Source: an uncultured Duncaniella sp. (GTDB taxonomy: Bacteria > Bacteroidota > Bacteroidia > Bacteroidales > Muribaculaceae). Taken from it: a stretch of 34,066 nt of DNA. Location of the stretch: NCBI GenBank assembly GCA_910586305.1, contig CAJUGS010000034.1:1-34066 (forward strand), written 5' to 3'. The notes below the pieces were generated by a model that was not told the origin of the DNA, made no database searches, and saw nothing but the letters and a program-made list of their open reading frames with translations. Made by a program: the position numbers and the translations under genes. Positions 25,869 to 33,760 of the stretch are shown in pieces; position 1 is the stretch's first letter; every line of letters begins with the position of its first letter.

Positions 25869-25899
25869 TTTGCAGTTAAGAAAATAATGATTACATTTG
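25869..25899 (+). promoter_or_regulatory. Proximal promoter of the XRE regulator gene
   Basis: TTTG (25869-25872), 19 bases, then TACATTTG (25892-25899) match both consensus elements. It lies 40 bases before ATG 25940. Confidence 0.75.
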
Positions 25900-25939
25900 T
25901 ACATCAGAACTCCGATTCAAATTTACAAAACTATACATT

Positions 25940-26614
25940 ATGGACCTTGTTTCAAGACTCAAACAGTATCTTGACAGCCGACAGATTAGCGTAACACAGT
26001 TTGCCGACGAATGTGGCATACCCCGTCCTACTGCCTCACAGCTACTTGCAGGACGCAACAAAAAAGTCAGCGACGAAATAATCGGCAAGATCCATCAATG
26101 TTATCCTGACCTTAACGTGATATGGTTGATGTTTGGCGAAGGTAATATGTCTACGGGGCGGAATATTGAAATCTCAGAGCCTCAAACCGAGATGTTTTTC
26201 AATTATCCGGCCACATCACGCCCTGGTATTCAACCCGATACCCTTCCACAGTCCGACATTGAAAGTATATTGGAAAATCAGGCCGAAAAAAATAATTCCC
26301 CAGCTGTTGCGGCAACACAACGTTACAGCTCCCCCGCCCCATCATCAGCGACCAGCGAATTCAGCTTCCACCAGCAACAAGAAGACGCAGTCACTGCTGC
26401 ATCTTCCACATTTGACTTTGCCACCCCACCGGCCAACCCTTCTCCCCTACCCCGCCAACCCCTGACACAACCTGCCGCAGAGCAGCCACCACGTCCAATC
26501 ACACTTATGCCCGGGAAAGGGAAGAGAGTCACCGGAATAGTGGTTTATTACGACGATTCCACCTATGAGTCGTTCATCCCCGATTCCGACCACACCGCTC
26601 CATTCCTACGCTAA
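25940..26614 (+). CDS. XRE-family helix-turn-helix regulator with Pro/Gln-rich linker
   Basis: The 224-aa protein carries an N-terminal XRE/Cro-like HTH (about residues 5-65), with ISVTQFADECGIPRPTASQLL as the turn region and DLNVIWLMFGEGNMS closing the domain. A low-complexity linker rich in Pro, Ser, Ala and Gln spans about 80-190. A short conserved-looking tail (193-217) begins KGKRVTGIVVYYDDSTYESF. The same layout occurs in other Bacteroidales regulators, but the target genes are unknown. Two promoters and a palindrome in the long upstream region suggest autoregulation. The tail may be a protein-interaction patch. Confidence 0.85.
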   Translation: MDLVSRLKQYLDSRQISVTQFADECGIPRPTASQLLAGRNKKVSDEIIGKIHQCYPDLNVIWLMFGEGNMSTGRNIEISEPQTEMFFNYPATSRPGIQPDTLPQSDIESILENQAEKNNSPAVAATQRYSSPAPSSATSEFSFHQQQEDAVTAASSTFDFATPPANPSPLPRQPLTQPAAEQPPRPITLMPGKGKRVTGIVVYYDDSTYESFIPDSDHTAPFLR

Positions 26615-26621
26615 AAACCGA

Positions 26622-26653
26622 TTTGCCCATAAGGGATATATTGACTAACTTTG
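26622..26653 (+). promoter_or_regulatory. Promoter of the second ABC-F gene
   Basis: TTTG (26622-26625), 20 bases, then TAACTTTG (26646-26653) match consensus closely. It is located between the XRE stop and ATG 26681. Confidence 0.8.
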
Positions 26654-26680
26654 CAGTCTTGAAAATCGATAATATCCATT

Positions 26681-28651
26681 ATGAGCATATCTATAAACAG
26701 CCTGAAAGTCGAGTTCAGTGCGAAGTGCCTTTTTGACAATATCTCCTACATAATAAATCGCAAAGACAAGATTGCCCTCGTTGGAAAAAACGGTGCCGGA
26801 AAATCCACAATGCTCAAGATTATTGCCGGCATCCAGAAGCCAACGTCCGGAAGCGTGTCGGTGCCACGCAACACTACCATCGGATACCTTCCGCAGCACA
26901 TGACTCTCAACGACACCTCTACCGTCATTGATGAGGTGCGAACAGCGTTCAGCCACATACGCGAAATGCACGAAAGCCTCGATCACATGACAGCCGAATT
27001 ATCAGAACGCACCGACTATGAATCCCGCGAATACCAGGAGCTCATTGAAGCAATGACAGCAATGAGCGACAGGATAGCCATGGAGGAAAGCGACAACTGC
27101 GAGGCGGAAATGGAGAAAACCCTTCTCGGCCTTGGTTTCACACGCGACGATTTCAACCGCCCCACAGCCGAATTTTCCGGAGGATGGCGTATGCGAATCG
27201 AGCTTGCAAAATTACTCCTCACACGCCCCGACGTACTACTCCTCGACGAGCCTACCAACCACCTCGATATAGAATCCATCCAATGGCTTGAGAACTTCCT
27301 CATCACCAAAGCCAATGCCGTGGTACTGGTAAGTCACGACCGCGCTTTTATAGACAATGTAACAAACCGCACTATCGAAATATCTCTCGGTAAAATTTAC
27401 GACTACTCTGTCAACTACACAAAATATGTGGCACTGCGCGCCGAGCGCCTCGAACAACAGATGCGAGCCTACCAGAACCAGCAGAAGATGATCAAAGACA
27501 CTGAGGACTTCATTGAACGCTTCCGCTACAAAGCCACAAAAAGCGTGCAGGTGCAAAGCCGCATCAAGCAACTCGCAAAAATAGAGCGGCTCGAAGTTGA
27601 CGAGGTCGACACATCCCACCTCAACCTCAAATTCCCGCCGGCACCACGTTCCGGCGACTACCCCGTAATAGCCGACAATCTCGGAAAAGCCTATGGAGAA
27701 CACCAGGTGTTCGACCACGCCACATTCACAATCAAGCGAGGCGAAAAAGTGGCCTTCGTCGGAAAGAACGGCGAAGGAAAATCAACTCTCGTCAAGTGCA
27801 TCATGAACGAGATTCCATACACCGGATCTCTGAAAATAGGCCACAATGTCAAGATAGGATATTTTGCCCAAAACCAGGCCCAGCTGCTCGACGGGGAAAT
27901 CACGGTATTCGACACAATCGACCGAGTGGCCGTGGGAGATATACGCACTAAAATCCGTGACATACTCGGCGCTTTTATGTTTGGAGGCGAAGCATCCGAC
28001 AAAAAAGTCAAGGTGCTCTCAGGAGGTGAGAAAACCCGCCTTGCCATGATACGACTCCTACTTGAGCCGGTCAACCTGCTCATTCTCGACGAGCCCACCA
28101 ACCACCTTGACATGAAAACCAAGGACATCCTGAAAGAGGCCATCAAGGAATTTGACGGGACCGTAATTGTTGTAAGTCACGACCGCGAATTTCTCGACGG
28201 ACTTGTTGAGAAAGTCTATGAATTTGGCGGAGGCCAGGTTCGCGAATGCCTTGGCGGCATTTACGAATTCCTCGAAAAGAAAAAACTCGCATCTCTTGCC
28301 GAGCTCGAACGCTCCGTTCCGGCAGCTCGCAACGAAACCACGACGAAAAACGCCACCACGAAAAACGCAGCTGACGCAGTCTCTCCGCGTGAACAGCGCA
28401 AACTCTCCTATGCCGAGCAACGCGAACGGGAGAAATTCATCCGCAAGGCTCGAAAAAAAGTAGAAGAGGCCGAGGCAGAAGTCAACCGCCTCGAACATGA
28501 GATTGCAGAAATTGAAGAACAGATTTCATCCGGCTCCACACAATCAGACATCTATGAGCGTCATGCGGAGACCACTCGCCAACTCGAAAATGCAATGTCC
28601 GTATGGGAGCTTGCGACGATTGAATACGAAGACCTTGAACGCACTAATTAA
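26681..28651 (+). CDS. ABC-F ATPase (YheS/YkpA-like)
   Basis: The 656-aa soluble protein has two ABC domains. NBD1 has Walker A GKNGAGKST (35-43), signature FSGGWRMR and LLLDEPTNHLD. The interdomain P-site tRNA interaction linker follows (ERFRYKATKSVQVQSRIKQL). NBD2 has GKNGEGKST, LSGGEKTR and LILDEPTNHLD. The C-terminal extension after about residue 540 has a low-complexity NETTTKNATTKNA stretch and then a long charged coiled coil (about 575-650). ABC-F proteins of this type act on ribosomes; a resistance role is not indicated by context. It is distinct from the Uup-like paralog at 12055-13836. Confidence 0.93.
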   Translation: MSISINSLKVEFSAKCLFDNISYIINRKDKIALVGKNGAGKSTMLKIIAGIQKPTSGSVSVPRNTTIGYLPQHMTLNDTSTVIDEVRTAFSHIREMHESLDHMTAELSERTDYESREYQELIEAMTAMSDRIAMEESDNCEAEMEKTLLGLGFTRDDFNRPTAEFSGGWRMRIELAKLLLTRPDVLLLDEPTNHLDIESIQWLENFLITKANAVVLVSHDRAFIDNVTNRTIEISLGKIYDYSVNYTKYVALRAERLEQQMRAYQNQQKMIKDTEDFIERFRYKATKSVQVQSRIKQLAKIERLEVDEVDTSHLNLKFPPAPRSGDYPVIADNLGKAYGEHQVFDHATFTIKRGEKVAFVGKNGEGKSTLVKCIMNEIPYTGSLKIGHNVKIGYFAQNQAQLLDGEITVFDTIDRVAVGDIRTKIRDILGAFMFGGEASDKKVKVLSGGEKTRLAMIRLLLEPVNLLILDEPTNHLDMKTKDILKEAIKEFDGTVIVVSHDREFLDGLVEKVYEFGGGQVRECLGGIYEFLEKKKLASLAELERSVPAARNETTTKNATTKNAADAVSPREQRKLSYAEQREREKFIRKARKKVEEAEAEVNRLEHEIAEIEEQISSGSTQSDIYERHAETTRQLENAMSVWELATIEYEDLERTN

Positions 28652-28672
28652 ACACTCTTTAACAATAGAAGT

Positions 28673-29074
28673 ATGACTATTTCACGTTCAGCCTCTGTGG
28701 CACTCTTTCTCTCAGCATTAATCCTCGCCATAACCACCGGCTGCAACAAAAGCAGCTCCGAAACCGACCCCGAGCTCGAACTCTACCATATTCGCTACTC
28801 AGCCTATGCCGCCACACCCACCGACACAATAAACGTCGCATATCGCAATCCCGACGGTTCGTCATCTCGTGTAAAACGAGTGTTCCCTGACGGCAAGTTC
28901 GAAGTCACTGTAGGCCCCGTCATTCCCGGTTTTGAAGCCTTGATAGTTTCTTCCCTCTCAATAGGCGGACAGTCCCCTACCCTTTGCATTGAGACAAAAA
29001 GGGGCGCCGAACCGTTCGTCATGAAGGCCCGGCGCGAAGATGCGATTACACTAAAATATATCGTCGGATTCTGA
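28673..29074 (+). CDS. Small putative lipoprotein of unknown function
   Basis: The 133-aa protein has a lipoprotein signal (ALILAITTGC) with Cys24 as the acyl site, then a Ser/Glu-rich spacer (NKSSSETDPELE). The mature part of about 95 residues looks beta-rich (YHIRYSAYAATPTDTINVAY) and ends in TLKYIVGF. It resembles small Bacteroidales lipoproteins with an immunoglobulin-like or unknown fold, but no family can be named. It begins 21 bases after the ABC-F stop and is likely co-transcribed. The start ATG 28673 gives a standard signal peptide. Confidence 0.78.
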   Translation: MTISRSASVALFLSALILAITTGCNKSSSETDPELELYHIRYSAYAATPTDTINVAYRNPDGSSSRVKRVFPDGKFEVTVGPVIPGFEALIVSSLSIGGQSPTLCIETKRGAEPFVMKARREDAITLKYIVGF

Positions 29075-29098
29075 AAAACCAGATAAGCGGTCAAAAGA

Positions 29099-29938
29099 TC
29101 ACTTCGCCACAATTCTCACACCGGCTTCTTCTATCACCACTTCGTGGTTTCGATAGAGGGAGCCGATAGCTTTTTTATAGTCCTTCTTCGAGCAGTGAAA
29201 AGTTTCGCGTATTGCTTCAGGCGACGACGAGTCATTGAGCGGGATGAACCCGTCCGGTTCATTTCTGAGTCTTGAAAGAATAACATCGGCCAGAGCTTCT
29301 ATACGGCCATCATTTCCGCCATGAAGCACGAGGTCAATCTTCCCATCGCCCCTCACCTGCTTCACATACGCCGTCACCCTCTCTCCCACTTCGGGATGAA
29401 AATAAAGCTCGTTTTCATATATCATACCGAAAAAGAGATTGTCCACAATGGTCTTGTAGCCTTGCTCAGTCCTTTTCAGCACCAGCGCCTCCACCTTGTC
29501 ACCGAGCTTGTAAGACGGCACAGTATTTCCGACATATTTCTCTATCTTAGCCGAGGCCACTATGCGTTGTGATGCATCATCGACATATACATACACAGGG
29601 ACTATCATTCCTCGGCCCAATTTTACACGCTGCTCACTATAGGGAACAAGCAACTCTTTCATCAGCCCCCAGTCCAAAAAAGCACCGTGTTTATTGACAT
29701 CCGACACCTGGAGAAATGCAAATTCCCCCACTTGCGCAAATGGATGTTCGGTCGTGGCAATGAGGCGCCCTTCGTTGTCTCGATATATAAACACCTCTAT
29801 TTCGTCTCCCGGCTGCAGTGGCGACGGCACATATCGGGTCGGAAGAAGTATTTCCACTCCGTTACCTCCATCGAGATATACGCCGAAATCCACATTTTTT
29901 ACAACTTTCAGACTGTTGTATTTCCCTAATTTTACCAT
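29099..29938 (-). CDS. CvfB/YitL-like S1 domain RNA-binding protein
   Basis: The 279-aa cytoplasmic protein has tandem S1-like OB folds and a C-terminal winged helix, the layout of CvfB. Repeats start near LKVVKNVDFGVYLDG, near FAFLQVSDVNKHGAFLDWGL (residues about 74-95) and near the third OB segment VGERVTAYVKQVRGDGKIDLVL. The C-terminal part contains SPEAIRETFHCSKKDYKKAIGSLYRNH, a winged helix. The family modulates virulence gene or RNA expression in Firmicutes; its role in Bacteroidota is not known to me. It is divergent from rsmG with closely spaced -7 elements. Confidence 0.9.
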   Translation of the reverse strand: MVKLGKYNSLKVVKNVDFGVYLDGGNGVEILLPTRYVPSPLQPGDEIEVFIYRDNEGRLIATTEHPFAQVGEFAFLQVSDVNKHGAFLDWGLMKELLVPYSEQRVKLGRGMIVPVYVYVDDASQRIVASAKIEKYVGNTVPSYKLGDKVEALVLKRTEQGYKTIVDNLFFGMIYENELYFHPEVGERVTAYVKQVRGDGKIDLVLHGGNDGRIEALADVILSRLRNEPDGFIPLNDSSSPEAIRETFHCSKKDYKKAIGSLYRNHEVVIEEAGVRIVAK

Positions 29939-29957
29939 TGTTGAATAATTTTAATTG

Positions 29958-29965
29958 CAAATTTA
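29958..29965 (-). promoter_or_regulatory. -7 element of the CvfB-like gene
   Basis: TAAATTTG on the minus strand, 19 bases upstream of the ATG, matches TAnnTTTG. The -33 position would overlap the -7 region of the divergent rsmG promoter. Confidence 0.6.
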
Positions 29966-29988
29966 ACCAAAATATCGCAATTATGCCC

Positions 29989-29996
29989 TAAATTTG
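29989..29996 (+). promoter_or_regulatory. -7 element of rsmG
   Basis: TAAATTTG on the plus strand lies 56 bases before ATG 30053. Its -33 side overlaps the divergent promoter. Confidence 0.55.
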
Positions 29997-30052
29997 CATT
30001 CATTATACTTTTATTTAAGAACGCCACGGCGCGTCAAAATGTTAATTATAGC

Positions 30053-30673
30053 ATGGAAGAACTTCTCAGATATTTCCCCGACCTTTCGGAGACACAGATA
30101 AAGCAATTCACCATTCTCGGCACCCTATACCCTGAATGGAATGAGAAAATCAACGTCATTTCCCGCAAGGATATTGACAACCTCTACACCCACCACATAC
30201 TCCACTCTCTTGCCATAGCCAAGTTTTTCACACCTGTGGCCGGCACATCGTTTATCGACCTTGGATGTGGAGGCGGGTTTCCAGGTATACCTCTCGCCAT
30301 ACTATGGCCTGAATGCTCATTTCATCTCATCGACCGTATAGGCAAAAAAGTCAAAGTAGCCTCCTCGATAGCCGAAACAATAGGGCTTACCAATACGACA
30401 TTCCAACATGGCGACATTGGCGAATGCAAAATTAAAGCCGACTTTGTTGTATCACGCGCAGTAATGCAGCTTGAAGAACTTGTGCGTCTCATCCGACGAA
30501 ACATTGCCCCAAAATCCGTCAACCGCCTCCCCAACGGCCTTATCTGCCTAAAAGGCGGAGACCTTGCGGCCGAACTTGGCAGAGTAAAACTTCCGACAAT
30601 CGACGTGCCTCTCAGCGACTATTTCGCCGACGAATATTTCGCGACCAAAGACCTTATTTATGTAGAAATGTAA
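30053..30673 (+). CDS. rsmG: 16S rRNA m7G527 methyltransferase RsmG
   Basis: The 206-aa SAM-dependent methyltransferase modifies G527 of 16S rRNA. Motif I is FIDLGCGGGFPGIPLAI (SAM binding, about residues 68-84). An earlier RsmG signature is WNEKINVISRKDIDNLYTHHILHSL (24-48), and later VVSRAVMQLEELV. The length is normal. It is followed 6 bases later by the MBL hydrolase gene, so the two probably form an operon. Confidence 0.97.
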   Translation: MEELLRYFPDLSETQIKQFTILGTLYPEWNEKINVISRKDIDNLYTHHILHSLAIAKFFTPVAGTSFIDLGCGGGFPGIPLAILWPECSFHLIDRIGKKVKVASSIAETIGLTNTTFQHGDIGECKIKADFVVSRAVMQLEELVRLIRRNIAPKSVNRLPNGLICLKGGDLAAELGRVKLPTIDVPLSDYFADEYFATKDLIYVEM

Positions 30674-30679
30674 TCCGAC

Positions 30680-31318
30680 ATGAAAGTAAGCCGATTCATA
30701 TTCAATATGTTCGGGATTAACACCTATATAATGTGGGATCCCGCCACCCTTGAAGCTGCCATTATCGACCCGGGAATGATAGACATCGATGAAGAACAAG
30801 CCCTTTACGACTTCATTTCGCGCAACTCCCTGCGACCGGTCCATCTCATCAACACCCATATGCACCTTGACCACATATTCGGCAACCTAAAGGTAAAAGA
30901 AAAATACGGTCTTGACATAAAGGCCCACCCCGACGATGACTTCCTCGGGAAAAGTCTAAGTGAAAGCGTGCGTCGCTTCAACCTGCGCATCCCGGTCTCC
31001 GACCACGGAGTCGACATAGCCCTCAAGGACGGTGAGACATTATACCTTGGCAAAGAACCCGTCGAAGTCATATCAGTACCTGGTCACTCTCCCGGCAGCA
31101 TCGCCCTTTATTGCCCCGAATCTGGGTTCGTCATTACTGGCGACGCCCTTTTCCGCGGATCCATCGGGCGTACTGACCTCCCAGGAGGCAACCACGCCAC
31201 ACTTATCCGATCCGTTACCGACAGGCTCCTTACACTTCCCGACTCCACAACCGTGCTTCCAGGCCACGGCCCTGAGACAACCGTCGGTGAGGAAAAACGC
31301 AGTAATCCATACCTGTAA
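30680..31318 (+). CDS. MBL-fold metallo-hydrolase (glyoxalase II-like)
   Basis: The 212-aa protein has the zinc motif THMHLDH at residues 59-65, GHSPGS with the third-site His, a metal-bridging Asp in ITGDALF, and a last His in LPGHGPET. The arrangement is that of short glyoxalase II-type thioester or persulfide hydrolases. The Gly-Arg-Thr-Asp segment RGSIGRTDLPGG is typical of this family in anaerobes. The true substrate is not known. Confidence 0.94.
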   Translation: MKVSRFIFNMFGINTYIMWDPATLEAAIIDPGMIDIDEEQALYDFISRNSLRPVHLINTHMHLDHIFGNLKVKEKYGLDIKAHPDDDFLGKSLSESVRRFNLRIPVSDHGVDIALKDGETLYLGKEPVEVISVPGHSPGSIALYCPESGFVITGDALFRGSIGRTDLPGGNHATLIRSVTDRLLTLPDSTTVLPGHGPETTVGEEKRSNPYL

Positions 31319-31419
31319 TTATCTCGCAAAAACTCCGTTTCACGCTTGGCAGTGAAGGCATAATTCGTGTATTATTCACAATAATGCGTGACGGGCACAA
31401 CTATTTAATCAATTATTTG

Positions 31420-31427
31420 TACCTTTG
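31420..31427 (+). promoter_or_regulatory. -7 element of the OadA-like gene
   Basis: TACCTTTG matches TAnnTTTG and lies 31 bases before ATG 31459. It sits inside the longer open frame from 31384, arguing for the shorter start. Confidence 0.65.
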
Positions 31428-31458
31428 CACCCGTAAAAGGACAAATCAAACATTAAAC

Positions 31459-33348
31459 ATGGCAACTATTACCCGACCGAAACTCAAGATTCGCGACCTC
31501 ACATTGCGCGACGGCCAGCAGTCACTCTTTGCCACTCGAATGAGCCAGGCAACTATCGACCGACTCCTCCCCTACTACGAAGATGCCCACTTCCACATCA
31601 TGGAAGTATGGGGTGGCGCAGTTCCCGACTCTGTGATGCGTTATCTTGACGAATCGCCCTGGAACCGCCTCCGCACCATCTCCAAGGCCATGGACTCAAA
31701 GGGACAGCACCCCAAGTCACTGCTGTCTGCCCTGTCTCGTGGCCGCAACCTCTTCGGCTACGTGCCATATCCCGACAGTGTCCTCGAAGGCTTCTATAAA
31801 GAGGCCGTCGACAACGGACTGAATGTGATGCGTATCTTCGACGCGCTCAACGATATTGACAATGTGCGCGAGTCAATCCGACTCATAAACTCCCTTGGAG
31901 GAATAGCCGACGGCGCGGTATGCTACACTGTCGACCCCAAGCCCGAAAACACATCCGACTCCAATGGATTTATCTCACGACTCAAGAATATGCTTGGGCT
32001 CGCCCCGAAGGCCGAAAAGATCTTCACCGATGCCTACTTCGTAGAGAAGGCAAAGGCAATGGAGGCCCTCGGAGCAAAAATAATCACGCTGAAAGACATG
32101 GCCGGACTGGTCACTCCTTCACGCGCCGCATCCATCATCTCAGCGCTCAAACGCGAAGTGAGAGTGCCGGTAGATTTCCACACCCACTGTACCCCTGGCT
32201 ATGGACTCGCATCTTCACTCATGGCCATAATAAACGGCGTGGACATCCTCGACACCAATATCTGGTGGTTCGGAGGAGGATCTGCCGCTCCAGCCATTGA
32301 ACTCATCTACATCTTCTGTCAGCGCATGGGAGTAGAAGTCGAAGCCAACATGGAAGCCGTTGGACGCATCCGCAAGGAGCTTCTCAGCGCCCGCAAAGAG
32401 CTTGCCGATTTCGATCTCAACCGCGACAATATGCCTGTGGACTTCGACCCGCTCAACGACACACTTCCGGCCGAGATAGCCGCCTGCTTCGACTCAGCCA
32501 TCCAGTTCGCCATGTCAGGCGACGAAGAGGGTCTGCTCGATATGTGCCATCGCATCGAGGCCTACTTCCACTTCCCCAAACCCAACGAACTCGTCAAGAC
32601 CGCAGAAGTCCCCGGCGGAATGTATTCCAATATGGTGGCTCAGCTACGACAGCTCAAAAGCGAAGACCTTCTCGAAGATGCCATGAGACTTATTCCCATG
32701 GTGCGTCGAGATGCAGGACTCATACCCCTTGTCACACCCACAAGCCAGATCGTAGGCAGCCAGGCCGTGCTCGTTGCTCTTGACCGCAAAAATGGCAAAC
32801 CCGACTACTCTACCACAAGCAACCAGTTCATATCGCTTGTGAAGGGAGAATACGGCCACACCCCCGTCCCCATCGACCCGGCCTTCCGTGAGAAAATCAC
32901 AGGTTCTCCCATAGAGACCCCATATGACGTATCCTCCTACCGCAAGCCCGAAAACCCCATACTCGAAAACGGTGCCAAGCTTGCATCCAACAGCGAGGAA
33001 TACCTGCTTCTTGAACTTCTCCCCAACGTAGCCAACGGATTTCTTCGCAAACGCCGCTCAGAGGAAGCTGCAGAACAGGCAGCCGTCGCCACACCGGTTG
33101 TAGAAGAGACAGTAACAGTAGAGCCAATCACCGGTCCGACACTTGTAGCCCCGATGGGAGGCAAGGTCATCGCAGTAAACGTTAAAGACGGACAGGCAGT
33201 CAAGAAAGGCGACCTTCTTCTCACCTACGAGGCTATGAAGATGGAAAACGACGTCGAAGCCGAAGCTGACGCAGTAGTCAAACGCGTCCTCGTAAACGTA
33301 GGCGAAGTAGTCGGCACCGACGCTCCCCTCGTTGAATTCATGGACTAA
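31459..33348 (+). CDS. oadA: Biotin-dependent carboxyltransferase, OadA/pyruvate carboxylase B-like
   Basis: The 629-aa protein combines an HMGL-like carboxyltransferase domain with LTLRDGQQSLFATRM near residue 13, a PYC_OADA conserved domain, an alanine/valine-rich linker (about 540-560), and a C-terminal biotinyl domain with EAMKMEND, whose biotinyl lysine is Lys594. Metal ligands are likely the Asp of LRDGQQ and the His pair in DFHTHC. It would transfer carboxyl groups between biotin and pyruvate/oxaloacetate. No beta or gamma decarboxylase subunits and no biotin carboxylase are adjacent, so partners must be encoded elsewhere. ATG 31459 was chosen because the upstream frame contains the promoter. 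Confidence 0.93.
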   Translation: MATITRPKLKIRDLTLRDGQQSLFATRMSQATIDRLLPYYEDAHFHIMEVWGGAVPDSVMRYLDESPWNRLRTISKAMDSKGQHPKSLLSALSRGRNLFGYVPYPDSVLEGFYKEAVDNGLNVMRIFDALNDIDNVRESIRLINSLGGIADGAVCYTVDPKPENTSDSNGFISRLKNMLGLAPKAEKIFTDAYFVEKAKAMEALGAKIITLKDMAGLVTPSRAASIISALKREVRVPVDFHTHCTPGYGLASSLMAIINGVDILDTNIWWFGGGSAAPAIELIYIFCQRMGVEVEANMEAVGRIRKELLSARKELADFDLNRDNMPVDFDPLNDTLPAEIAACFDSAIQFAMSGDEEGLLDMCHRIEAYFHFPKPNELVKTAEVPGGMYSNMVAQLRQLKSEDLLEDAMRLIPMVRRDAGLIPLVTPTSQIVGSQAVLVALDRKNGKPDYSTTSNQFISLVKGEYGHTPVPIDPAFREKITGSPIETPYDVSSYRKPENPILENGAKLASNSEEYLLLELLPNVANGFLRKRRSEEAAEQAAVATPVVEETVTVEPITGPTLVAPMGGKVIAVNVKDGQAVKKGDLLLTYEAMKMENDVEAEADAVVKRVLVNVGEVVGTDAPLVEFMD

Positions 33349-33366
33349 ACCCAAATCCTAATTTGT

Positions 33367-33416
33367 CAATTTACAATGGGGCTGTGCTCAGAATAGTACA
33401 GTCCCATTGCAAATTG
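33367..33416. repeat. Long imperfect hairpin after the OadA-like gene
   Basis: Two 20-base arms (33367-33386 and 33397-33416) are inverted copies with three mismatches and a 10-base loop. There is no T-run, so it is unlikely to be a simple intrinsic terminator; it may be an RNA-stabilising hairpin or a small remnant element. Confidence 0.7.
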
Positions 33417-33432
33417 ATAACGAACACAAACA

Positions 33433-33466
33433 ACAAAGCCCCGGCTCATACGAGCCGAGGCTTTGT
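33433..33466. terminator. Bidirectional hairpin between convergent genes
   Basis: The stem ACAAAGCC-C-CGGCTC pairs with GAGCCG-A-GGCTTTGT around a 4-base loop, with one mismatch. It lies between the OadA-like gene (plus) and the zinc-ribbon gene (minus). T-rich DNA follows on the minus-strand side. Confidence 0.6.
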
Positions 33467-33517
33467 CATATCAAAAATTCTATTCCGTTATCATCAATGA
33501 TGCGACCATATTTCATT

Positions 33518-33760
33518 TTAATCGTCAATATCTTCCACATTACCTTCGAGACGACATCCATTGCACACGAATTCGCCATCATCGCCAATGTATAAATCGT
33601 CACAGCCACAACGCGGGCAGCACAGATCGATGTTGTCATCATCGTCATCGGCTCCTGGATCCCAGATATAGCCACAGGTATTGCATTCTATATCCGTGCA
33701 ACCCACATATTCCGTATACCAACTATTACATTTGGGGCATAAAAATCCTGATCTGCTCAT
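33518..33760 (-). CDS. Acidic double zinc-ribbon protein (80 aa)
   Basis: The 80-aa protein contains two Cys4 zinc ribbons. The first uses C8, C11, C26 and C29 (CPKC and CNTC); the second uses C48, C51, C66 and C69 (CPRC and CNGC). An acidic linker with a run of Asp (residues 38-42) and an acidic tail (EDIDD) make it strongly negative. No family assignment is possible; zinc ribbons mediate nucleic-acid or protein contacts. Its start overlaps the stop of the coiled-coil gene as ATGA, so the two are translationally coupled. Confidence 0.78.
   Translation of the reverse strand: MSRSGFLCPKCNSWYTEYVGCTDIECNTCGYIWDPGADDDDDNIDLCCPRCGCDDLYIGDDGEFVCNGCRLEGNVEDIDD

Larger units (their letters stand above)
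24830..25939. other. 1.1-kb AT-rich intergenic region
   Basis: No gene of normal size is present. The stretch holds the rsgA terminator (24863-24909), a 28-codon ATG frame (25247-25333), an 11-bp inverted repeat (25349-25386), a more GC-rich segment around 25040-25140, a 14-bp palindrome (25789-25802) and two good promoters facing the XRE regulator gene. TTTGC and GCAAA tetramer-like half-sites recur through 25360-25880. I see nothing that identifies a tRNA, riboswitch or known small RNA. Confidence 0.7.

Noticed and set aside
27236..27718. Minus-strand frames opposite the second ABC-F gene
   Set aside because: They are shadows of a strongly conserved coding region, with no motifs of their own.
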